From Acidobacteriota bacterium (GTDB lineage Bacteria; Acidobacteriota; Terriglobia; Bryobacterales; Bryobacteraceae), in the NCBI GenBank assembly GCA_016870915.1, contig VFZY01000004.1:1-64000 (forward strand): 64,000 nt of DNA. The letters are read 5' to 3'. Positions 1 through 7,076 of this stretch are shown here, one piece after another; the first letter of the stretch is position 1, and every line of letters begins with the position of its first letter. The position numbers and the translations under genes are program-made. The notes beneath the pieces are model-generated. The model was not told where the DNA came from. It searched no databases and saw only the letters and a program-made list of their open reading frames with translations.

Positions 1-176
1 GCTCCCCATCCCCCTGCCCGGTAGGCTGCAAGCCAGTTGTAGATGCAGGCCCGGGCAAAACCCAGTGCCTGGATCACCACCTCTGGACTCTCGCCCGCTT
101 GCACTCGCTCGACGGCGCGGATGCGGATCTCTTCCAAGGTCTTGTGATCAAGAGATCGGGCATCTCGCTTGGGCAT
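1..176 (-). mobile_element. IS630-type transposase, N-terminal part, cut by window edge
   Basis: Reading the minus strand from an ATG at 176 gives 58 codons beginning MPKRDARSLDHKTLEEIRIR and ending in a helix-turn-helix-like stretch (VIQALGFARACIYNWLAAYR). This matches the N-terminal DNA-binding part of IS630-family transposases, where a basic start, an EIR-RAVE-V-AGES helix and a Y-W-A-YR recognition helix are typical. The catalytic DDE part lies beyond the window edge, so intactness cannot be judged. A zinc-ribbon reading frame on the same strand stops abruptly just upstream, which fits insertion into that gene. The family call rests on motif memory only. Confidence 0.65.
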
Positions 177-195
177 GATCCATTTTACCAGATGT

Positions 196-333
196 CTACC
201 TACTTATGCACTCATTAATAACGCAAGTCTCTTTGTTGCCCTTCAGGGTGATGTGCGCCCCTCGAAATTGTCCGAACACACGAGACGAAAAGAGGGCGCC
301 GCAATGTTCGCAATACGCCGGGATTCCACTCAT
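196..333 (-). pseudogene. Zinc-ribbon protein fragment truncated next to the transposase
   Basis: From the ATG at 333 this reads MSGIPAYCEHCGALFSSRVF and so on, with a C-x-x-C-G knuckle and an 'ITLKGNKETC' segment. Small bacterial zinc-ribbon proteins of this kind usually carry a second C-P-x-C-G pair right after such a segment. Here the frame continues only eight unrelated residues after the third Cys and stops at 196, 19 bp before the transposase start. I infer that the 3' half was removed by insertion of the mobile element. An alternative start lies at 378. From 334 to 466 I see no supported feature. Confidence 0.35.
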
Positions 334-466
334 AAATGGTCTCCACGCTTCTTCAGCCGAAGGAGCGTACGATCTCATTATGCCACGAGCACCGGGCGGT
401 TCGATGTTGAAGCAACTCCTCCCCGTCCGGGCGCCGCGCGTTCTCTGTTTCTGTCAGTGGTGATTA

Positions 467-3227
467 TCAGAAGATCAGCTTCAGGGCGAGTTGCGCCTGC
501 CGGGCGGGGAAGGTGCCGTTGATCTGGCCGAAGGTGTTGCTGGACCGGTTGGGGTCCGGCGCCAGGAAGTTTGTGCGGTTGAAGAGATTGAAGAATTCGG
601 CGCGGAACTCGACTTTCATCCCTTCGCGCGGCAGCATGAAGTTCTTGTGGACGCCGAGATCGGTGGAGAAGTAGCCGGGGGCCTGGACGACGTTGCGGCC
701 GATGTTTCCGTAGGGGTCCGCGGTCTGGTTGGCGGCGGCGGTGACTTCGAGGACGGTGGCGCGGTTGAGGTAGCTGGCGGGGCCGCGCTGGCCTTCGGGC
801 ACCAGCGGGTCACCGGTCACGTTGGCGCGGATGTTCCCGATGGAGCCGATCTGGAGGCGGGCGACGGGGCTGTAGACGAGGTTGACGGGAAGGCCGCTAT
901 TGGCGGTGGTGGTCTGGCTGATGCTCCAGCCACCCAGCACGCCGTCGGCGATGGGATGCAGGGACGCTCCGAACTTCTTGCCGCGGCCGAAGGGCGCGTC
1001 CCAGATGACGGTGAAGGTGTTGTTCAGCGGCTGGTTGTAGCCCGACACGCCGCGGTACGACTGGCGGCGCGTGTAGCTGATGCGCGAGTCATCGCCGCCC
1101 GCCGTTTCCAGGTGGCCGGAGGCGTTGTCGATGGCCTTGGACCAGACGAAGGTGTTGAGCAGCAGGAAGCCGGCGCGGTAGCGGCGTTCGATCTTGGCCT
1201 GCAGGGCATGGTAGTTCGAGAAGCCGGCCGGGTGCGCGATCTGAATCTGGCCGAAGCCCTGAACGGGCCGGCGGGCGTTGATGGTGAGGTTCTCGCCCGG
1301 GCCGTTGAAGCGGGCTTCATTGTAATCGCTGAGCACGACCAGCTTGTTGCCCCGGTTGCCGACATAGGCCACGTCGAGGACGACGTTGCGCCCCAGTTCG
1401 CGCTGAATGGTGAAGTGCCAGTTCATGATGTACGCGGTGCGGGTATCGGCGGGGAGGAAGTTGGTTCTGGAGGTGAGGGTGTTGGCCAGTTGCGGGCTGA
1501 GCAGGTTCGACGGATAGCCGTCCTGCGTGGGCCGGAAGCAGGTGGTGGGCAGTTGCCCGTCGCGGCAGCGAGGCTGGCTGACCAACTGGTCAACGCCGAC
1601 GCCGATGATGCCCGGAAGGTTGTACGCCAGAAGATTCTCGCCGCCCAGGCGGTTGAAGTGCACGAAGCTGGCGCCAAAGCCGCCCCGCAGCACGGTGCGC
1701 GGTGTGAGGTTGTAGGCCAGGCCGAGGCGCGGGGCGAAGTTGTTGCGATCGGGATTGACCAGCGAACGATCGTAGATGGACCCGCTGCCGGCCCGGATGA
1801 GGCGTCGGCCGGCCGGGTCAAAGTTCGAAAGAATGTTGTCGCGCTCCCACTGCGGGGTGGCGTATTCGTAGCGCAGGCCGAGGTTGAGCGTGAGTTTGCG
1901 CGACACCTTGAAGTCGTCCTGAAGGTACCAGAAGTTCATCCGCTGCTGGTAGTTGACGATCACGCTGTTGTTCAGCGGCTCAAAGTTATTGGCCAGGCGA
2001 TGGGAGTAGCGGAAGAAGAAGGTGAGTTTTTCCGAGAAATAGTGGTCGTAACGGATGTCGCCTTTGTCATTCTGATCCGTCTGGCGGGGCAGGGCTTCAA
2101 AATTGTTCGCGATGCCGGGCCTGTTGACGGCGGGCAGTTCGCTGAGCACCTTGCGGGCAAAGGGGAGCATGGCGGATTGCGGAATGACGCCGTTCAGGAA
2201 CGTTTCGCCGGTGAGCGGATTGGCCACGGGGATGCCGAAGGCGCCGGCGCGCTGTTCCATGGTGGGCAGGGTGGAGAGGACGAGAGCGCGGCGGACGCGG
2301 CGGTATCCCTCATAGTCGGCGAAGAAGAACATCTTGTCCTTGCGGATGGGGCCGCCGAAGGTTACGCCGAACTGATGCTGCTGGAGGGTGGGCTTTCTGT
2401 TCTCGCGCGGCTTGAAGAAGCCGACGGCGTTGAGGTTGGTGTTGCGGACGAAATCCCAGGCGGCGCCGTGGAACTGGTTGGTGCCGCTCTTCACGGTGGC
2501 GTTGATGACGCCGCCGCCGGCGCGGCCGAATTCGGCGCTGAAGTTGTTGGTCTCAATGCGGAACTCCTGCACGGCATCGGGCGAGAGCTGTACCACCTGA
2601 TTCGAGAAGCCCTGATTGGAGGTGCCGTAGGCGTTGTTGTCGACGCCATCGATGATGAAGTTGTTGAGGGCGCTGCGCATGCCGTTGATGTTGTAGGAGG
2701 CATCGCGCAGGGAGCCGCCATCGGGCGTCACGTTGAGGGTGGAGCGGCGCACGCCCGGCGCCAGAAGGGCGAGGTCCGCATAGCTGCGGCCGTTGAGCGG
2801 CAGGTTGACGATCTCAGTGGGCCTGCATGGCATGGCCGCGCGAACTGGTGTCGGTCTCCAGGGCTTTGACCTCACCGGTGACGGTGACTGCTTCGCTGAC
2901 GGTGGCCACCTGGAGCGTGAGATCGACGCGTTGACGGGTGCCCACGGTGACCGTGAACTGCGCCGCGGAGGCCGGCGCGAAGCCCGCCTTTTCCGCGCGG
3001 AGCGTGTATCCGCCGGGGCGTACGTTGAAGAACTGGAAATTGCCTTCGCCGTCGGTTTCCTGCCGGGCGGTGATGCCGGTGGCGACATTGCGAAGTGTCA
3101 CCGCTGTACCGGCGACACTGGCCGCCGCCGAATCGCGCACGGTGCCAAGGACGCTTGCGCTGTCAAACTGGGCCTGAAGACCCGCGGCCGTGAGAACGGC
3201 CAGGGACGCGAAACCACGAAACACCAT
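467..3227 (-). pseudogene. TonB-dependent receptor (Oar-like), single frameshift near 2823
   Basis: An outer-membrane receptor: signal peptide (VFRGFASLAVLTAAGLQAQ), N-terminal carboxypeptidase-regulatory-like domain (about residues 20-110), plug domain (LPLNGRSYADLALLAPGV), then a long beta-barrel ending in a hydrophobic-aromatic tail (QLALKLIF). The N-terminal part and the rest are in different frames. The first frame runs into TGA at 2814-2816 just after 'SSRGHAMQ', while the other frame resumes at 'PTEIVNLPLNGR'. Removing one G near 2823 would restore one protein of about 920 residues. The ATG at 3227 has an AGGGGG ribosome site 5 nt upstream and is preferred over the TTG at 3245. The gene diverges from nikR, so nickel-complex uptake is possible. 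Either a true one-base mutation or an assembly error. Confidence 0.8.
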
Positions 3228-3244
3228 CGAACCCCCTGGTACCA

Positions 3245-3270
3245 AGTATAGTGCCGCGCCGCGTTATACT
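3245..3270. promoter_or_regulatory. Palindromic site between the TonB receptor and nikR (candidate NikR operator or divergent -10 pair)
   Basis: AGTATA (3245-3250) and TATACT (3265-3270) form a perfect inverted repeat with a 14-bp spacer in the 54-bp gap between two divergent genes. Other NikR operators are dyads with long spacers, and a 14-bp spacing has been described for some; the half-site sequence here differs from the E. coli GTATGA box. Each half also resembles a -10 hexamer (TATACT) pointing toward its nearest gene, 11 nt before the nikR ATG and 17 nt before the receptor ATG. Operator and overlapping promoters are both possible. Confidence 0.4.
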
Positions 3271-3281
3271 CATTGGATTGC

Positions 3282-3701
3282 ATGAGCGAACTGGCCCGCA
3301 TTGGCGTTGCGATTGAGGCGGGACTTCTTGAGAAGTTCGATGAACTCATCGCGCGGCATGGTTACGACAACCGGTCGGAGGCGTTCCGCGACATGGTGCG
3401 GGACCGCTTGGTGCGCGAGGCGGCAGAGGCGCCCGACCAGCCGGTGGTGGGCACGATCACGCTGGTCTACAACCATCATCACCGGCAGTTGAACGAGAAG
3501 CTGACCGGGCTTCAGCACGAGGTGCATCATGCGATTATTTCCACGCTGCATGTGCACCTGGACCACGATGCGTGCCTGGAAGTGCTGGTGGTGCGGGGCC
3601 GTGCGCGCGATGTGCGGGCGATTGCGGACCGTCTGATCGCGACCAAGGGTGTGCGCCATGGCCAGCTCAGTCTGACAGCCGCGGCGGCGGCGCATGAATA
3701 G
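3282..3701 (+). CDS. nikR: Nickel-responsive transcriptional regulator NikR
   Basis: A 139-residue ribbon-helix-helix regulator of the usual NikR length. The N-terminal strand and helices (ARIGVAIEAGLLEKFDELIA, then YDNRSEAFRDMVRD) are the DNA-binding domain. The C-terminal ACT-like domain holds the nickel ligands in the expected spacing: an upstream His in HEVHHAII, then H-V-H and a Cys in HVHLDHDAC. The family represses nickel uptake genes when nickel is bound. I chose the ATG at 3282 over an in-frame TTG at 3273 because other members begin close to the first beta strand. It diverges from a TonB receptor and converges with the nitrate reductase cluster. The divergent receptor is the obvious candidate target. 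Confidence 0.93.
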   Translation: MSELARIGVAIEAGLLEKFDELIARHGYDNRSEAFRDMVRDRLVREAAEAPDQPVVGTITLVYNHHHRQLNEKLTGLQHEVHHAIISTLHVHLDHDACLEVLVVRGRARDVRAIADRLIATKGVRHGQLSLTAAAAAHE

Positions 3702-3719
3702 CGCCGTGGCGGGACAAGT

Positions 3720-4934
3720 CTAGACAGGCCCGGTGTAGCGTACCTTTCCGAGTTCGACCGGGATTGCGACCTTGGCCAGGACGGTGAACACGAAGGCTCC
3801 CATGGCGAAGATGCCGAGGCCCACGGCGAATTCGACCCACGTTGGCGCATACTCCACCACTTTGCCCCACGGTTCCGGCACAAAGCCCGGAATGATGGTG
3901 CCCATGCCCTTCTCGATTTCGATGGCCACAACCAGCGCGGAACAGGCGGCCAGCAAGACGGGCAGACGCTGCCGCCAGCGGTGGACGGACAGCACCCCGG
4001 CCGCCGCGAATTGAAGCGCCAGGGAGGACCAGATCCACGGGACGAGGCGGTTGTGGCCATCCAGCCCGAAGAAGAGATACCTGGCGGAATGCGAGTGGTG
4101 GGTGGAGCGGTACGTCTCGGTGAAGATCTCGGAGATGCTCATGACGCAGCAGACCTGGGCGGCGACGGTGACGATCATGGCGAGTTTTTCGATGGTCCGG
4201 TCCGCCACGGGCATTTCGGTATGGCGGCGGATGGCAACCAGGATCAGGATGATCAGGGCCGGGCCCGCGGTGAAGGCGGTGGCGAGAAATCGCGGCCCCA
4301 GCAGAGCCGAGTGCCAGTATGGCCGCGCCGGCAACCCGGCGAACAGGAACGCGGTCACCAGGTGTAGAGAGACGGCCCAGAGAATGGACAGGAACACGAA
4401 GGGAACGTAGCGGCGCCGGTCCGGCGTGTGTCCGCGGAAGCGCGTGAAGAGCAGGTAGAAGGGGATGCCCAGGTTCAGGACGAGGTAACCGTTGAGCACC
4501 AGGATGTCCCAGGCGAGCATGGAGCGGGGGAAGTTCATCCGGCCCAGGCCCGGCAGAACGTGCCAAAGGCGGGCCGGGCCACCGACATCCACGACGACGA
4601 AGGCAATGGCCATGAGCACGGCGGCCACGGCGACCGCCTCACCGATGAGCACGGCGCGTTTGAAATCCATCTCTTCCAGCACGTAGGCGGGCATGACCAA
4701 AATGACGGCGGCGGCCGCGATGCCCACGAGGAAAGCGAAGTTTGAGATGTAGAAGCCCCAACTGACCTGATCGCGCATGCCGGTGACGGCGAGCCCCTGA
4801 TCGAGCTGGACGCAATAGGCGAACAGGCCCACGCACATGAGGAGGGTGAGCAGGGCCATCCAGAGATGGTAGGCGGGGCCGCCGCGGGTGGCTTCGCCGA
4901 TGCCGTAGCGGAGGAAGGATCGCAGTGCGGTCAT
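3720..4934 (-). CDS. NrfD/PsrC-type polytopic membrane quinol oxidoreductase subunit
   Basis: A 404-residue integral membrane protein with about ten hydrophobic segments and the NrfD-family pattern: an N-terminal segment followed by 'WGFYISNFAFLVGIAAAA', and a conserved-looking 'GRMNFPRSMLAWDILVLNGYLVLN' region. NrfD/PsrC subunits exchange electrons with the quinone pool and pass them to a partner ferredoxin. The partner is the gene directly upstream, separated by 4 bp. It is the last gene of the five-gene cluster with napA, so I infer it supplies quinol electrons for nitrate reduction, replacing NapC or NapH. Similar subunits occur in polysulfide, tetrathionate and alternative complex III enzymes, so the physiological direction is inferred from context. 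Confidence 0.85.
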   Translation of the reverse strand: MTALRSFLRYGIGEATRGGPAYHLWMALLTLLMCVGLFAYCVQLDQGLAVTGMRDQVSWGFYISNFAFLVGIAAAAVILVMPAYVLEEMDFKRAVLIGEAVAVAAVLMAIAFVVVDVGGPARLWHVLPGLGRMNFPRSMLAWDILVLNGYLVLNLGIPFYLLFTRFRGHTPDRRRYVPFVFLSILWAVSLHLVTAFLFAGLPARPYWHSALLGPRFLATAFTAGPALIILILVAIRRHTEMPVADRTIEKLAMIVTVAAQVCCVMSISEIFTETYRSTHHSHSARYLFFGLDGHNRLVPWIWSSLALQFAAAGVLSVHRWRQRLPVLLAACSALVVAIEIEKGMGTIIPGFVPEPWGKVVEYAPTWVEFAVGLGIFAMGAFVFTVLAKVAIPVELGKVRYTGPV

Positions 4935-4938
4935 AGGA

Positions 4939-5892
4939 TCAGTCCATGAAGTACCAGAACTTCGGATCGGTTCCGAGATCTTCCTTCAGCCGGAAGACCT
5001 TCTTGTTGGCGAGCACCCAGCGGATCTCGCTTTGGGGGTCCAGGAGGTTGCCGAAGATGCGCGCGCCGGTGGGGCAGGCTTCGACGCAGGCGGGGTTGCG
5101 GCCATCGCGGCTGCGTTGAATGCAGAAGGTGCATTTTTCGACGACGCCTTTCTGGCGCATCCGGTTGCCCAGGTAGTGCTGGTTGGGGTTGAGATCGGCC
5201 TCCGGCACTTCCGGCGCCTGCCAGTTGAACCGCCGTGCGTCGTAGGGACATGCCGCCATGCAGTAGCGGCAGCCGATGCACCAGTCGTAGTCCACCACCA
5301 CGATGCCGTCGGGCTCCATCCAGGTGGCTTTGACGGGGCAAACGTCGACGCATGGTGGATTCTGGCAGTGAAAGCACTGGGTTCCGAGATAGAAGTGGCC
5401 CTCGGCGGGCACCGGATGATCGAAGGTATCGCTGGCTTTCGAGAAATCGAACTCGCCGTTGCGGTGCTCATGGATCCGGATGTAGGCCATGCCGGAGGCT
5501 CGATCCTGGTTGTTCTCCCGGATGCATGCGCTTACGCACTCCAGGTAGCCCCGGCACTTGGAGACGTTGAAGGCGTAGCCGAACAGCACTTTCTCGATGG
5601 GTTCGGCGCCGCTGACTGAGATCCGGCCGCCGTGCTTAAGCTGGTGGAGGCGTTCCAGCCGCAGAAGGGCTTCCGTTTTTTCTTCTTCCGACATGAGCCG
5701 GTAGTTCTCTTGAAAGTACCGCTGCCACTCCAGCCGCGACGCTTCGCGGGATTCCGGCGAAGCGAAGGGATTGATGGCGTTGGCCACGGAAGCCGCGGCG
5801 GTGGCGGCGCCAGCCACGGCGCAGCCAGCCACGGTGATGGCGGTGCGGCGGTCCATTGGCTGGGAGAGAATCTGAACGAGTCCATTCTTCAT
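4939..5892 (-). CDS. Four-cluster [4Fe-4S] ferredoxin subunit, twin-arginine leader
   Basis: A 317-residue electron-transfer protein. The leader has DRRTAITVAGCAVAGAATAA, a twin-arginine-like signal, so it is probably exported folded. Four cysteine clusters follow: CRGYLECVSAC, CFHCQNPPCVDVCP, CIGCRYCMAACPY and CTFCIQRSRDGRNPACVEACP, as in DmsB/PsrB/NrfC-type subunits that bind four [4Fe-4S] centres. The ATG at 5892 overlaps the upstream cytochrome stop by ATGA and has AAAGGAGG in front, which fixes the start. Followed after 4 bp by the NrfD-type gene. It most likely carries electrons from the NrfD subunit toward the cytochromes and NapA. Confidence 0.88.
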   Translation of the reverse strand: MKNGLVQILSQPMDRRTAITVAGCAVAGAATAAASVANAINPFASPESREASRLEWQRYFQENYRLMSEEEKTEALLRLERLHQLKHGGRISVSGAEPIEKVLFGYAFNVSKCRGYLECVSACIRENNQDRASGMAYIRIHEHRNGEFDFSKASDTFDHPVPAEGHFYLGTQCFHCQNPPCVDVCPVKATWMEPDGIVVVDYDWCIGCRYCMAACPYDARRFNWQAPEVPEADLNPNQHYLGNRMRQKGVVEKCTFCIQRSRDGRNPACVEACPTGARIFGNLLDPQSEIRWVLANKKVFRLKEDLGTDPKFWYFMD

Positions 5893-6416
5893 TCGCCGGC
5901 AGCCTCCTTTCGTGTCATGGCTGGCAGCCGCCGGCCGAAGCCGGGCGAGTGCGGGTTGTGGCACCCGGTGCAGCCGATGGCGACGCGAGCGCTGGCCCAA
6001 CCGGTGGCCCGCTTGCCATGGGCTCCACCGGCCCAGTCCTTCTGTTGCCGGGCATGGCACTGGCCGCAGAGGCGGTGCGATTCATCGAAGCCGACGGGTG
6101 CGCCGCCGAGCATTCGCAGTTCGCCGCGGACCGGGTCGGCGTGACAGGTCTGGCATTGCATGGTTTCGTTGGGGGCGTGGCGCTGAGCGACCCCCCAGTG
6201 CGCCGCGGGATGGACCGGGCTCATGGCCGCGAGGGGTACGGTGTGGCAGCGAGTGCAGGGAGCTTTCTCCATAAACGCTGCGCGCTCGACCACACCGGGC
6301 GGCGCGGGCACGATGTCGAGGGCGCTCATGGGGCGCGGCGGCCTGCCGGGTGAACCTCCACAGGCGGCCAGCACGAAGATTGAAACAACGCTTGCGCCCG
6401 CGAGTGCGAATCTCAT
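5889..6416 (-). CDS. Tetraheme c-type cytochrome lipoprotein
   Basis: A 175-residue exported cytochrome. The leader MRFALAGASVVSIFVLAAC ends in a lipobox (LAAC, Cys19), so it should be lipid-anchored; lgt and lspA lie nearby. Four CXXCH sites are visible: CTRCH (54-58), CQTCH (88-92), CGQCH (117-121) and CTGCH (149-153), the last in the C-T-G-C-H-N-P-H form seen in many multiheme proteins. The start ATG at 6416 overlaps the upstream cytochrome stop by ATGA. By position it should shuttle electrons between the ferredoxin/NrfD pair and the NapB-like cytochrome. I do not recognise an exact named homologue. Confidence 0.85.
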   Translation of the reverse strand: MRFALAGASVVSIFVLAACGGSPGRPPRPMSALDIVPAPPGVVERAAFMEKAPCTRCHTVPLAAMSPVHPAAHWGVAQRHAPNETMQCQTCHADPVRGELRMLGGAPVGFDESHRLCGQCHARQQKDWAGGAHGKRATGWASARVAIGCTGCHNPHSPGFGRRLPAMTRKEAAGE

Positions 6417-7072
6417 TCGGGCCCTCTGCGGAAGACGGCGCCGTTGACTTCGCGAGCCACATGGCATTGTGAGCAGTTGTGGCGCTCCGGGTGTGACATT
6501 CGGAGTTCGCGTACGGCTCCCGGGCCGCTATGGCAAGCCAGGCAGTTGGTCCGGGTGTCCGTTTCGTGGGGAACCGGCGGCGGGCTGCCGGGCAGTGCGG
6601 GGCCATTCTCTGGCGGCGGGACGGGTGTGAATGACGTGGGACGGAACAGGCCGGCGTTCTCTTCCTTTGCCACATGGCATTGCAGGCAGGAGGTGAAGCC
6701 CGGGTGAGGTGTGACTGGCGCCATGGCCTTGAACAGAGGGACAAAGCCGCCGTCGCGATGGCAGATGAGGCAGCCGCGGCCGCCCCATGCCGCGGAGTCC
6801 AGGAGACGATGCGGAATGGCGGGGGGAGCACCGGGATAGGCACGCAGCCGGCCGGCGGAAGCCAGGGTGCGCGCACCGGGAGCGGGCACCTTGCTGTAGC
6901 TTTCGGGTTTGAGTGAGTCCGGGGCTGGAGGAGGGGGCTGCGTCCGTTCCTTAAGCGCGCCGGAGTCCCGTGTGCCGGGCAGGGGCGCCTGGCTGCCGAG
7001 CACGAACACCCCGCCCAGCATCAGCGCGGAGATGCCTGTGATGTGCCAGATTCGTGCGGGTGCGATGGTCAC
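6413..7072 (-). CDS. NapB-like cytochrome with internal duplication (four hemes)
   Basis: A 219-residue membrane-anchored or secreted cytochrome c. NapB, the usual small subunit of periplasmic nitrate reductase, has two hemes and the pattern I-P-H, C-x-x-C-H, H-P, C-x-Q-C-H-V. Here that pattern occurs twice: IPH (86-88), CLICH (101-105), HPG, CLQCHVA (129-135), then VPH (167-169), CLACH (177-181), HPE, CSQCHVA (200-206). I read this as a tandem duplication of the NapB module. The GTG at 7072, 4 bp after the napA stop, gives a hydrophobic leader segment near residues 10-27; other starts would overlap napA deeply. It should be the direct electron donor to NapA. Confidence 0.82.
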   Translation of the reverse strand: MTIAPARIWHITGISALMLGGVFVLGSQAPLPGTRDSGALKERTQPPPPAPDSLKPESYSKVPAPGARTLASAGRLRAYPGAPPAIPHRLLDSAAWGGRGCLICHRDGGFVPLFKAMAPVTPHPGFTSCLQCHVAKEENAGLFRPTSFTPVPPPENGPALPGSPPPVPHETDTRTNCLACHSGPGAVRELRMSHPERHNCSQCHVAREVNGAVFRRGPE

Positions 7073-7076
7073 GGCT

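Noticed and set aside
2814-2816. TGA in the TonB receptor as a second selenocysteine codon
   Set aside because: The receptor sequence continues in a different frame after it, so it is a frameshift; no Cys is expected at this place.
491-2869. A 792-codon plus-strand frame opposite the TonB receptor
   Set aside because: Its translation is Gly/Val/Ala-rich low-complexity text without domain motifs, while the opposite strand encodes a clear receptor; it is a shadow of high GC content.
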